This document shows, in pieces, positions 52,139 to 60,666 of a DNA stretch of 64,000 bases (position 1 is the stretch's first letter; every line of letters starts with the position of its first letter). This stretch comes from Pseudomonas migulae (GTDB lineage Bacteria; Pseudomonadota; Gammaproteobacteria; Pseudomonadales; Pseudomonadaceae): the NCBI RefSeq assembly GCF_024169315.1, contig NZ_JALJWR010000001.1, positions 2,902,501 through 2,966,500 on the forward strand. Direction: 5' to 3'. The position numbers and the translations under genes are program-made. The notes under the pieces are model-generated. The model worked only from the letters and a program-made list of their open reading frames with translations, had not been told where the DNA came from and ran no database searches.

Positions 52139-53339
52139 GATCGACAGTTGGAAGTGCTTCAGCCGCCGCGCTTTCGCGACGGGCGTTTAACAACACGTGG
52201 GTAACCATCCCGAAAATCAGCCCCCAGAAAGCCGCGGACAACCCCAACAGCGACATGCCCGACGCTGTAGTAAGGAAGGTCACCAGCGCGGCTTCGCGAT
52301 CACTCGGCACCGCCATCGCGCCAGCCAGCGCCCCGGCAATTGCGGCGAACAGCGCCAGCCCGGCGAGCGCCGCAATCAGCTCTTTGGGGAACGCCGAAAA
52401 CAGCGAAACCAGGGTGGCGCCGAAAATCCCCAGCACCAGGTAACAGAGCCCGCCGACAACCCCGGCCACATAGCGCTTGCCAGGGTTTTCATGGGCCTCG
52501 CGGCCGGTACAAATGGCTGCGGTGATCGCTGCCAGATTCAGTCCGTGACAGCCGAACGGGGCCAACAGCGCCGTGCCCAAGGCGCTGCTGGCGATGATCG
52601 GCCCGGCCGGCGTTGCGTAGCCGCTGGCGCGCAACACCGCCATGCCGGGAACGAACTGACCGGTCAGGGCGACCATCACCAGCGGCAAGGCGATATTCAG
52701 GGTCGCGCTCAGGCTGAACTCGGGCGTGATCCACACCGCCGTGGCCAACCCGATCACCAGTGCTTCGCTGTGCAAATCACCCGCGAGAAACGCGATCGAG
52801 CAGCCCACCAACAGGACCATCAACACCGCATAACGCGGCATCAACCGTTTGCAGATCAGGTACGTGGCAAACATCGCCAGCACCAGCAACGGTTTGCCCT
52901 GCAACGAGACGAACAACCCCGTGCCGAAGCTGAACAGAATCCCCGCCAGCATCGCCGCCGCAATGGCCGCGGGCAGTTTGCCGATGATCCGGTCAAACGC
53001 CCCCGACACCCCGACCAGGAAAATGATCAGGCTGCTGACCAGATACGCCCCCACCGCCTCCGGCATGGAGATCCCTGGCAACAACGCCACCAGCAACGCC
53101 GAACCCGGCGCCGACCACGCGATGATCACCGGCACGCGGTAACGCAGGCTCAAGCCGATGCCGAGCACCGCACTGCCGATGGAAATCGCCCAGACCCACG
53201 ACGACAGCACTTCCCGTGACAGCTGCGCGCTCTCGGCGGCCTGGAAAATAATCACCAACGGGCCTGCGTAGGAAATCACCGTGGCGATGAATCCGGCGAT
53301 CGCCGCCGACAAGGAAAAGTCCCGGACGAACGTTTTCAT
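52134..53339 (-). CDS. benE: Benzoate transporter BenE-type
   Basis: 401 residues with about 12 helices, the BenE family of benzoate:H+ symporters: the N-terminus [38 protein letters not shown], and [22 protein letters not shown] are conserved. Imports benzoate across the inner membrane. Coupled to benK upstream (ATGA overlap at 53336-53339) and followed 14 bases later by the porin. No benABCD or cat catabolic genes are in the window. Confidence 0.93.
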   Translation of the reverse strand: MKTFVRDFSLSAAIAGFIATVISYAGPLVIIFQAAESAQLSREVLSSWVWAISIGSAVLGIGLSLRYRVPVIIAWSAPGSALLVALLPGISMPEAVGAYLVSSLIIFLVGVSGAFDRIIGKLPAAIAAAMLAGILFSFGTGLFVSLQGKPLLVLAMFATYLICKRLMPRYAVLMVLLVGCSIAFLAGDLHSEALVIGLATAVWITPEFSLSATLNIALPLVMVALTGQFVPGMAVLRASGYATPAGPIIASSALGTALLAPFGCHGLNLAAITAAICTGREAHENPGKRYVAGVVGGLCYLVLGIFGATLVSLFSAFPKELIAALAGLALFAAIAGALAGAMAVPSDREAALVTFLTTASGMSLLGLSAAFWGLIFGMVTHVLLNARRESAAAEALPTVDQ

Positions 53340-54703
53340 GAGGCTTCGCCGATGGACCCGTCTGGCGAACCGTGACGCAGGCCCGACAACGATTGCCTGT
53401 GACTGCGCTGATTGCTGATAGCGAACACGGTCATGGCGATTGCGGCCACCGCGCCTGGCAAGGCGAACGCCATGAAGTTGAGTTGCAGCGGCAGGCTGAT
53501 CCCGAGCAAGGCACCGCCCAGCAGCGGCCCGACAATCGCGCCGTTGCGCCCGATGCCCGAGGCCCAGCCCAGACCGGTGGAGCGAATGGTCATGGAGTAG
53601 AACTGCGCGGCGCAGGCGTACAGCAGGATTTGCGAGCCGATGGTGGTAGCGCCGGCCAGCGCGATCAGCAGGTACAACACCGGCATCGGACTATTGAAGC
53701 CCAGCAACGTGATCGACACCGCCGCCACGCCAAAGAACACTGCCAACACCCGCGGCAGGTTCAGTTTGTCGCCCAGAACGCCTCCGCCGACCGCGCCGAA
53801 AATGGCACCGAAGTTGAGCACCAACAGGAACGACAGGCTCGAGCCCAGGCTGTACCCGGCGTTGGCCATCAGTTTCGGCAGCCACGAACTCAAGGCATAC
53901 ACCATCAGCAGGCAGCAGAAAAACGCCAGCCACAGCATCAGCGTGCGCAGTGCCCGGCCCTCGCGAAACAGTTGCAGCACGGGGGTGCCGGTGCCCTTCA
54001 CTTCGCTCATGTGCAGTTGATCGCTGGTCTGCGCGATGTACGCCGGATCGACCCGCTGGAGAATGTTGCGCGCTTCTTCGTTGCGTCCCTGACGCAACAT
54101 GAAACCCACCGACTCGGGCAGGAAGTACATGATCAGCGGCAACAACACCAACGGCAGCACCGCGACGTAAAACACCGACTGCCAGCCGAAGCTCGGGATC
54201 AGCACGATGCCCAGCCCCGCCGAGAGCATGCCGCCCACCGAGTACCCGCTGAACATGATCGCCACCAGCGTGCTGCGGATTTTCTTCGGCGCGTACTCGT
54301 TCATCAGTGCCACGACATTGGGCATCACCCCGCCGATGCCCAGCCCGGCGATGAACCGGCAAATCCCGAACTCGGTGGGGTTACGGGCAAAACCGTTGAG
54401 CACGGTAAAACCGCTGAAGAGCATCACGCAGATCGTGATGGCTTTCTTGCGACCGATCCTGTCCGAGAGCGGGCCGAAAAACAGTGCGCCGAACATCATG
54501 CCGAACAGCGCGTAGCTGCCCAGTGCGCCGGCCTGCAAGGGACTGAGCCCCCACTCTTTCATCAGCATCGGCAGCACGACCCCGTAAATCACCAGGTCGT
54601 AACCATCGAAGATGATGATCAGGGCACACCAGAACAGCACCATCCAGTGGAAGCGGTTGAATCGTGCTTTGTCGATAACCTCATGTACGTCAATCTTGCG
54701 CAT
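53336..54703 (-). CDS. benK: Aromatic acid:H+ symporter, MFS family (BenK-like)
   Basis: 455 residues, 12 helices, AAHS family: the DGYD motif in IIFDGYDLVIYG of the first helix and the MFS loop GPLSDRIGRKKA are present. BenK and PcaK carry benzoate and 4-hydroxybenzoate. Operon context with benE and a porin favours benzoate. A long cytoplasmic C-terminal tail is basic and serine rich. It is the first gene of the operon; XylS/BenR-like boxes lie at 54797-54832. The minus-strand RBS is AAGAGATAA. Confidence 0.9.
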   Translation of the reverse strand: MRKIDVHEVIDKARFNRFHWMVLFWCALIIIFDGYDLVIYGVVLPMLMKEWGLSPLQAGALGSYALFGMMFGALFFGPLSDRIGRKKAITICVMLFSGFTVLNGFARNPTEFGICRFIAGLGIGGVMPNVVALMNEYAPKKIRSTLVAIMFSGYSVGGMLSAGLGIVLIPSFGWQSVFYVAVLPLVLLPLIMYFLPESVGFMLRQGRNEEARNILQRVDPAYIAQTSDQLHMSEVKGTGTPVLQLFREGRALRTLMLWLAFFCCLLMVYALSSWLPKLMANAGYSLGSSLSFLLVLNFGAIFGAVGGGVLGDKLNLPRVLAVFFGVAAVSITLLGFNSPMPVLYLLIALAGATTIGSQILLYACAAQFYSMTIRSTGLGWASGIGRNGAIVGPLLGGALLGISLPLQLNFMAFALPGAVAAIAMTVFAISNQRSHRQSLSGLRHGSPDGSIGEAS

Positions 54704-54713
54704 GGCATTTATC

Positions 54714-54729
54714 TCTTGTTGTTGTTTTT
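54714..54729 (-). promoter_or_regulatory. A-rich Hfq/Crc-type motif at the benK start
   Basis: Minus strand AAAAACAACAACAAGA, 10-26 bases before the benK ATG. This matches the AANAANAA motif very well. Known Crc targets in Pseudomonas include benzoate catabolism, so translation of this operon is probably repressed when preferred carbon is available. Confidence 0.6.
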
Positions 54730-54796
54730 ATAAAAATCCCGGTAAAGCGGCTAACGTCCCGTAAAGCCGAGGGTAAAGTTGCCAGGCGCTGGGCAA

Positions 54797-54832
54797 TATC
54801 CGCTTTGCGCAGATCGCTATCCGTTTTGTGCA
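54797..54832 (-). promoter_or_regulatory. XylS/BenR-type tandem operator upstream of benK
   Basis: On the minus strand: TGCA-CAAAAC-GGATA (54832-54818), 6 bases, TGCG-CAAAGC-GGATA (54811-54797). This is the TGCA-N6-GGNTA pattern of XylS/BenR boxes, in direct repeat 21 bp apart, i.e. two helical turns, upstream of benK. The proximal box is followed closely by TTGCCC, a possible -35. It indicates activation by a benzoate-responsive AraC/XylS-family regulator located outside this window. Confidence 0.75.
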
Positions 54833-54937
54833 AGGCCCTGAATCGGGCGCTGGATGAGGAAATATCGCGGCAGTCTTTTGCTCTTCTCCGACAAACTGTC
54901 TTCTTTGCGATCGCATTTGAACGCTAAGCTTGGGCCT

Positions 54938-55564
54938 ATGGATGACTCAGATTATTTACGCCTGCTGACCATTGCGGCCGAGCAGGCCAACGCGTTCCTC
55001 TCCAATGCCCGCAAATGGGAGCGTGAGCGTTGGGTGTGCCAGCGCCTGCTGCAAGGCCTGAACATTCCTTACCGCGTCGACGAATTCGCCCCCGCCGGGG
55101 AGCCGCCGGACGTGCTGTTTCGCGAGGCGAATTTCGAAGTGTTTTTCGTGCTCGACGAGGGCCGGCGTCTCAATGATGAGTGGCGTGATGAGCTGCAGCG
55201 GCGACGCAGTGCCTTTTCATTGAGTTCGCTGGTGCGCCGTGAGGCCAAGCCCAGGCGTATTCCGGCCAATGAGTTCCTGCTGAGACTCGCGCCGACCTTG
55301 CGCAAGAAAGCACACAACTACAAAGAACGCGGCATGGACCTGGGCGAACTGGACATCATTGCCTTCGCCAGCCTCAAGCGCGAAGTGCTCGACCTCAATA
55401 GCCATTTCCCGCCGCCAACCGAATACTTGCGTCAGGGCTGGCGCTCGTTGTCGCTGGTCGGTCCGACATTCGCTCGCGTGCTGTTCGCCCACCCGGATGC
55501 ACCGGACTTTCTGCGCAGCAACCTGGGACGCAGCATCGTTTTCGATGTCGGGATCAGCCTGTGA
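54938..55564 (+). CDS. DUF1780 protein
   Basis: 208 residues, no signal peptide, matching DUF1780 (ANAFLSNARKWERERWVCQRLL; PPDVLFREANFEVFFVLDEGRR; DLGELDIIAFASLKREVLD). The acidic residues suggest a PD-(D/E)xK nuclease-like fold, which I cannot confirm. Start ATG at 54938 (MDDSDYLRLL); the in-frame extension to 54854 covers the benK operator region. Overlaps the MOSC gene by four bases. Confidence 0.8.
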   Translation: MDDSDYLRLLTIAAEQANAFLSNARKWERERWVCQRLLQGLNIPYRVDEFAPAGEPPDVLFREANFEVFFVLDEGRRLNDEWRDELQRRRSAFSLSSLVRREAKPRRIPANEFLLRLAPTLRKKAHNYKERGMDLGELDIIAFASLKREVLDLNSHFPPPTEYLRQGWRSLSLVGPTFARVLFAHPDAPDFLRSNLGRSIVFDVGISL

Positions 55565-56088
55565 GCCCATTGCAGGAATTACTTGCCGCAGTGCCGCAAC
55601 AGGGTCGCGTTCGCTGGATCGGCGTGCGCCCGCAGCCTCATGTGCCGATGATCGAACTGGAAGCGGTGGAGGCGCGACTTGAAGCCGGGTTGACCGGTGA
55701 TCGCGCTCGCCCTGGCGTACGCAACGCGCGACAGGTCACGCTGATTCAGTGGGAACATCTGCCGGTGATCAGTTCGCTGATGGGCCGGCCGGACGATAAT
55801 CCAGTGTTGCCTAATGATTTGCGCCGCAATCTCGTTATCAGCGGTATCAACCTGTTCAGCCTCAAGGGCCGTCGCTTCAAAATCGGCCAGGCGATTTTCG
55901 AAACCACGGGTTGGTGCCAGCCTTGCGCGCGCTTGCAACACAACCTCGGCCCCGGGACCTTTCAGGCCGTTCGCGGACATGGCGGAATCACCGCCCGAGT
56001 GTTACAAAGTGGAATCATTCGCCTGGACGATACAGTCAGCGTCGAGCCGATTCCGGCCAGCGGCTATGCTCCGTTCAACGCGGGGTAA
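55561..56088 (+). CDS. MOSC-domain protein
   Basis: 175 residues, a compact MOSC domain (molybdenum cofactor sulfurase C-terminal) with LTGDRARPGVRNARQVTLIQ, VLPNDLRRNLVISGINL and the conserved cysteine in TTGWCQPCARLQ. Such proteins carry sulfur for metal-sulfur clusters. GTG start at 55561, overlapping the DUF1780 stop as GTGA. Confidence 0.87.
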   Translation: MSPLQELLAAVPQQGRVRWIGVRPQPHVPMIELEAVEARLEAGLTGDRARPGVRNARQVTLIQWEHLPVISSLMGRPDDNPVLPNDLRRNLVISGINLFSLKGRRFKIGQAIFETTGWCQPCARLQHNLGPGTFQAVRGHGGITARVLQSGIIRLDDTVSVEPIPASGYAPFNAG

Positions 56089-56143
56089 AAACCCCCTGTA
56101 GCTTCTTCACATTCAGCAACGTCTCCCCCTGACGAGGCCCGAT

Positions 56144-56317
56144 ATGACCAGCCGCCTGAACCCCGACGACCAAAAGCATGTCGAAGAGTACCTGCACCTG
56201 TCCCAGCACCGAGTCGAGCGCCGGCCTTTCCGGCCGTGGATGCTCCTGGTGGTGGTGTTGGCAGTGACCATTGGCCTGGGCCTGTTGAGCCGATTTATCA
56301 GTTACCTGACGCTATGA
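56144..56317 (+). CDS. DUF3094 small membrane protein
   Basis: 57 residues with one C-terminal membrane helix (MLLVVVLAVTIGLGLLSRFI) after a hydrophilic N-terminus (TSRLNPDDQKHVEEYL). Matches the DUF3094 family common in Pseudomonas. Not in the standard gene list because it is under 60 residues. It stands 61 bases upstream of ndh and 55 downstream of the MOSC gene. Confidence 0.8.
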   Translation: MTSRLNPDDQKHVEEYLHLSQHRVERRPFRPWMLLVVVLAVTIGLGLLSRFISYLTL

Positions 56318-56377
56318 GCTGCTTCGCGCTCGCTCGGGTAATTGCACCGATTTCTTTTAGCCTTGCGAGATATCCCC

Positions 56378-57676
56378 ATGACTCATCGTATTGTCATCGT
56401 TGGCGGCGGCGCCGGCGGTCTGGAGTTGGCTACCCGTCTGGGTAAGACTCTGGGCAAGCGCGGCACGGCCAGTGTGATGCTGGTCGACGCGAACCTGACC
56501 CACATCTGGAAACCGCTGTTGCATGAAGTGGCGGCCGGTTCCCTGAACTCTTCCGAAGACGAACTCAACTATGTCGCCCAGGCGAAATGGAACCACTTCG
56601 AGTTCCAGCTGGGACGCATGAGCGGGCTTGATCGCGCACAGAAGAAAATCCAGCTGGCGGCCACGTACGATGAAGCCGGCCTGGAATTGGTGCCGGCACG
56701 TGAAGTGCCTTACGACTCACTGGTGATCGCCGTCGGCAGCACCACCAACGATTTCGGCACCCAGGGCGCGGCGCAGCATTGCCTGTTCCTCGACACCCGC
56801 AAACAGGCCGAGCGTTTCCACCAGCAACTGCTCAATCACTACTTGCGCGCTCACGCCGGGCAAACCGATGTGGTGCAACAGATCAGCGTGGCGATCGTCG
56901 GCGCCGGCGCCACAGGCGTCGAGCTGGCCGCCGAACTGCACAACGCCGCGCACGAACTGGCGGCTTATGGTCTGGACCGGATCAAACCGGAAAACATGCA
57001 CATCACCCTGATCGAAGCCGGTCCACGGGTGTTGCCAGCGTTGCCGGAACGGATTGGCGGCCCTGTGCATAAAACCCTGGAGAAACTCGGGGTCAACGTC
57101 ATGACCAATGCGGCCGTCAGCGAAGTGACCGCCGACAGCCTGATCACCGCCGACGGCAAAGTGATCAACGCCAGCCTCAAGGTCTGGGCCGCCGGGATTC
57201 GTGCGCCGGGTTTCCTCAAGGACATCGACGGTCTGGAAACCAATCGCATCAACCAGCTGCAAGTGCTACCGACCCTGCAAACCACCCGCGACGAGAACAT
57301 CTTCGCTTTCGGTGACTGCGCCGCCTGTCCGCAGCCGGGTACCGATCGCAATGTGCCGCCGCGCGCCCAGGCCGCGCATCAGCAGGCGTCATTGCTGGCC
57401 AAATCGTTGAAGCTGCGCATCGAAGGCAAGCCGTTGCCTGTGTACAAGTACACCGACTACGGCTCGCTGATTTCGCTGTCGCGTTTTTCGGCTGTGGGTA
57501 ACTTGATGGGCAACCTGACCGGCAGCGTCATGCTCGAGGGCTGGCTGGCGCGGATGTTTTATGTGTCGCTGTATCGCATGCACCAGATGGCGCTGTATGG
57601 CGCGTTCCGCACGGCGATGTTGGTGTTGGGCAGCAAGATCGGACGCGGGACTGAGCCGCGGCTCAAGCTGCACTGA
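56378..57676 (+). CDS. ndh: Type II NADH dehydrogenase
   Basis: 432 residues. FAD-binding GGGAGGLELATRLG at the N-terminus and NADH-binding VAIVGAGATGVELAAEL (about residues 170-186), with the quinone-reductase pattern and FAFGDCAACPQ. Monotopic membrane flavoenzyme that oxidises NADH without pumping protons. Start ATG at 56378 rather than 56342. Two hydrophobic C-terminal helices support membrane attachment. Confidence 0.96.
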   Translation: MTHRIVIVGGGAGGLELATRLGKTLGKRGTASVMLVDANLTHIWKPLLHEVAAGSLNSSEDELNYVAQAKWNHFEFQLGRMSGLDRAQKKIQLAATYDEAGLELVPAREVPYDSLVIAVGSTTNDFGTQGAAQHCLFLDTRKQAERFHQQLLNHYLRAHAGQTDVVQQISVAIVGAGATGVELAAELHNAAHELAAYGLDRIKPENMHITLIEAGPRVLPALPERIGGPVHKTLEKLGVNVMTNAAVSEVTADSLITADGKVINASLKVWAAGIRAPGFLKDIDGLETNRINQLQVLPTLQTTRDENIFAFGDCAACPQPGTDRNVPPRAQAAHQQASLLAKSLKLRIEGKPLPVYKYTDYGSLISLSRFSAVGNLMGNLTGSVMLEGWLARMFYVSLYRMHQMALYGAFRTAMLVLGSKIGRGTEPRLKLH

Positions 57677-57688
57677 CACACATTCACC

Positions 57689-57779
57689 CTGTGGGAGCGA
57701 GCCTGCTCGCGAAAAGGTCATCACATTCAGCATCTATGTTGATTGTTACGCCGCCTTCGCGAGCAGGCTCACTCCCACA
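57689..57779. repeat. REP doublet after ndh
   Basis: CTGTGGGAGCGAGCCTGCTCGCGAAAAGG and CCTTCGCGAGCAGGCTCACTCCCACA, with the CATTCAGC...GTTGATTGTTACGCC spacer. The gap to the TolC-type gene (57780-57994) has no gene. Confidence 0.9.
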
Positions 57780-57994
57780 TTTGTTATGCATCAATCCGCA
57801 GATCTGTGTCTCACGGTATCCCCCTTGCGCGACACAGAAGCGATACCGGCTCCGTTTCCGCATCGCGCATAAGCAAGGCCAGCATGAGAAGGATAAATGC
57901 AGCGATTGCGGGGAATGAACCACGCCAGAATATGATGCGTCGGCGGCGCCGGGTTGTCTGGCCATGATTACCAATCCCTTGAACCGCCGTGCGG

Positions 57995-59326
57995 TTATAA
58001 CGGAGCCACCAGCCAGTCGTTCGCCTGGCGTATATCGATGTCACTCAGTCGGCCACTCCAGCGGTGCAGCACCAGCAGGCTGGTAACAAACTTGTATTGC
58101 GACTGGTAGAGATCACGTCGTGCGCTAAATTCGTTCTTGATGCTATCCAGCACATCGGTGGCGTTCTTAACGCCATACTGAAACGCGCTCTCGGTGGCGA
58201 GACGTGATCTCTCGGCAGATTCGAGCGCACGGCGGGTTGCCTTGATCCGGCTGAGGCCGGCCGTGATGCCGATGTAAGCGCTTCGCGTTTCCTTGACCAC
58301 CTGTCGACGCAGGGCTTCCAGGTCTTGCTGGGCGGCTTCCTTGTCGCCTTCGGAGGCCACCACCTTGGCGCTGGCAGAACCACCGCTGTACAGCGGAACC
58401 TGCAGATCCAGGGACGCCACGAAGTTATCGGAGCGCGGCGTCAGTGAGCCTTCGTAGCCAATGTCGCTGCGTTGCGCGGTCAGGTTCAAACCCAGACGGG
58501 GCAGATGCCCGGCCTTGGCCTCGCGGATGGCGGCCTCAGCGGCGTTGACGCTGTGTTCGCGGGCTTTCAGGGCCGGATTGCTCTCCAGCGCAGTCTGCAC
58601 CCAGTACGCTTCAGCTTGCGCCGGCAAGCTGAAGGCCGGGTTCTCGCCGATGCGCTTGAGGGGTTCTTGGACATCGCGACCGACCAGCTCCGAGATGGCT
58701 TCGCGGCTGATCGCCACCTTGTTGGCAGCCTCGATTTCATCGGCCTCCAGGGTGTCCACCCGGGCCTGAATCTCCAGCGGGTCGGTGACCGTCACCATCT
58801 GTCTTTGAAACAGACTCTCGACCCGCTTCAGGTTGTGCCGGGTCGCTTCCAGCTCGCGACGCACCAGGGACAGTTCATCCTCTGCCGCGAGTACGGTGAA
58901 GTAGCGATCCGACAGGTCGATACTGCTCAGCACCTGGGCATCCGCCGATTCGAACTGGCTCTGTTGCGCCAGCTCGGAAAACTTCTGATAGCTGCGCCAG
59001 CTTTGCGGGTCGTAGATGACTTGATTGAGCGCCAGCGAAGCGCGCTTGCCGTTGTACTCGGTCCGGCTCAAGTCATCATCACGGCGGCTGCGGTTGACAC
59101 TCCCGTTGGCATTGAGTTGCGGCAGCATCCGGCCCAGGGCTTCGCGCTGGCGGCCTTCGCCGCTGCGGACCTGCGCCTGTGCCTTGAGAATGCGCGGGTC
59201 GGCACCCCGTGCTTCCTGTTGCAGTTGCCAAAGATCAACATAATTCGAATAGGCCTCGGCGGCCATCAGGCCAGCGGGAAGAAGCCCAAGTGGCAAGGAC
59301 AGCCACCATGCAATACAACGCCTCAT
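57995..59326 (-). CDS. TolC-type outer-membrane channel of a type I secretion system
   Basis: 443 residues. Signal peptide (MRRCIAWWLSLPLGLLPAGLMAAEA) and two OEP repeats (about 30-220 and 240-430) rich in coiled-coil sequence, e.g. YVDLWQLQQEARGADPRILK and LDSIKNEFSARRDLYQSQYK. Resembles PrtF/AprF/TolC channels. It is the third gene of the operon, after the ABC protein and the fusion protein, one base beyond the fusion protein start/stop junction. Confidence 0.92.
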   Translation of the reverse strand: MRRCIAWWLSLPLGLLPAGLMAAEAYSNYVDLWQLQQEARGADPRILKAQAQVRSGEGRQREALGRMLPQLNANGSVNRSRRDDDLSRTEYNGKRASLALNQVIYDPQSWRSYQKFSELAQQSQFESADAQVLSSIDLSDRYFTVLAAEDELSLVRRELEATRHNLKRVESLFQRQMVTVTDPLEIQARVDTLEADEIEAANKVAISREAISELVGRDVQEPLKRIGENPAFSLPAQAEAYWVQTALESNPALKAREHSVNAAEAAIREAKAGHLPRLGLNLTAQRSDIGYEGSLTPRSDNFVASLDLQVPLYSGGSASAKVVASEGDKEAAQQDLEALRRQVVKETRSAYIGITAGLSRIKATRRALESAERSRLATESAFQYGVKNATDVLDSIKNEFSARRDLYQSQYKFVTSLLVLHRWSGRLSDIDIRQANDWLVAPL

Positions 59327-59327
59327 A

Positions 59328-60647
59328 TCAGTCCTCGATCAACGAACGGGCGAACGCATTGGTCGCCGGTTGCATCAGGTACTGCAAGAGCGTGCGTGCG
59401 CCGGTATTGATCAGCACCTCGGCCGGCATTCCCGGTACCAGAGCCAGATCGCCCAAGGCCTTGCGGCCTTCATCGGTGACGGCCACACGCGCCAGGTAAT
59501 AAGCCGTGCCGGTGTCCTTGTTGGTCAAGCGGTCAGCCGAAATCTGGATCAGCCGCCCGCTGATCACGGGCGTGGTACTGCTTTTAAAGGCACTGAAGCG
59601 TATGTCCACCGGACGCCCCACGGAAATCCGGTCGATGTCGATCGGTGAGACCTGGGCCTCGACGATCAGCTCTTCGCTGGCGGGGACGATATCCAGTAAA
59701 GGAGTTCCGGGACTGATCACACCGCCGAGGGTGTGTACGGTCATGCCCATGATCATCCCCGATTCCGGAGCGAGAATCTCGGTGCGTTGGTCGCGGTCCT
59801 GCACGGAGGAGAGTCGTTCGCGCAGGTCATAGACTTTGGTGCGCGCCTCACCCAGTTGCCCTGCCACCTCGGAAGCGAAGGTCTTTTTCAGTTGCAGAAT
59901 CTTCAGTTTGGCCTCGCCTATCTGCACTGACGCCCGGGCACTTTCCGACTGTTGCTCGGCCACTTCAGCCTGCAGGCGCGAGAGGCTGCGTTCCTGTTCG
60001 CGCAGGCGTTGCTTGTCGACGTAGCCATCGGCCAACAGCGCGCGCAGATCGACTATTTCTTCCTCGTAGGAGCTAGCCAGGGTCTGCTTGCTGGCGATGA
60101 TCGCCTTGAAGCCGCGGATCTGCTGCTCGATCTGCCCGATGGCCTGTTCCTGCAGACCTATTTCACCCAGCAGCGAAGTACGTCGGGTCTGGAAGATTCG
60201 CGCCTCGCTGTCGTGGGCTTCACGTACCCGCGGATCTTCAGCGTTGAGGCCTGGGACCGCTTTCGGTTCCGATAACCCATCGCGCTCGGCTACCAGGCGC
60301 GCTTCCAGTTCAAGTGCGGCAACCAGTTGGCTACGCATCATTTCCATCTCGGAGCGGGCCTGGGTGTTGTCCAGCACCAGAAGGATATCGCCGGTTTTCA
60401 CCTGGTCGCCGTCATGGACGCGCAATTCACGAACGATACCGCCCTCCAGATGTTGCACGGTCTTGCGGTAGCTCTTGACCGTGACTACCCCAGGCGCCAA
60501 CGCAGCGCTACCGAGGGGCGCGAGTGTCGCCCAGCCACCGAACAGGCCAAAGGTCAGCAGCAGAATAAGGTAGCCGACGCGGCGGGTCGGCCGGTCATCG
60601 ACAGGCAGGTCGGATGAATCAGTAGATAAGGGTGTGGGGTTTTGCAT
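59328..60647 (-). CDS. HlyD-family membrane fusion protein
   Basis: 439 residues. One N-terminal membrane helix (VGYLILLLTFGLFGGWATLAPL, about residues 24-45), lipoyl-like half motifs (LEGGIVRELRVHDGDQVKTGD and AEILAPESGMIMG-type), and a long central coiled coil (about 100-300). Resembles PrtE/AprE. Bridges the inner-membrane ABC exporter and the outer-membrane channel. The 3' end of the ABC gene is 19 bases upstream. Confidence 0.93.
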   Translation of the reverse strand: MQNPTPLSTDSSDLPVDDRPTRRVGYLILLLTFGLFGGWATLAPLGSAALAPGVVTVKSYRKTVQHLEGGIVRELRVHDGDQVKTGDILLVLDNTQARSEMEMMRSQLVAALELEARLVAERDGLSEPKAVPGLNAEDPRVREAHDSEARIFQTRRTSLLGEIGLQEQAIGQIEQQIRGFKAIIASKQTLASSYEEEIVDLRALLADGYVDKQRLREQERSLSRLQAEVAEQQSESARASVQIGEAKLKILQLKKTFASEVAGQLGEARTKVYDLRERLSSVQDRDQRTEILAPESGMIMGMTVHTLGGVISPGTPLLDIVPASEELIVEAQVSPIDIDRISVGRPVDIRFSAFKSSTTPVISGRLIQISADRLTNKDTGTAYYLARVAVTDEGRKALGDLALVPGMPAEVLINTGARTLLQYLMQPATNAFARSLIED

Positions 60648-60666
60648 AGCGTGGTATTTCTACACT

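Noticed and set aside
57811..58044. 77-residue minus-strand frame
   Set aside because: No ribosome site and mostly covers the tail of the TolC-type gene and the gap after the REP doublet.
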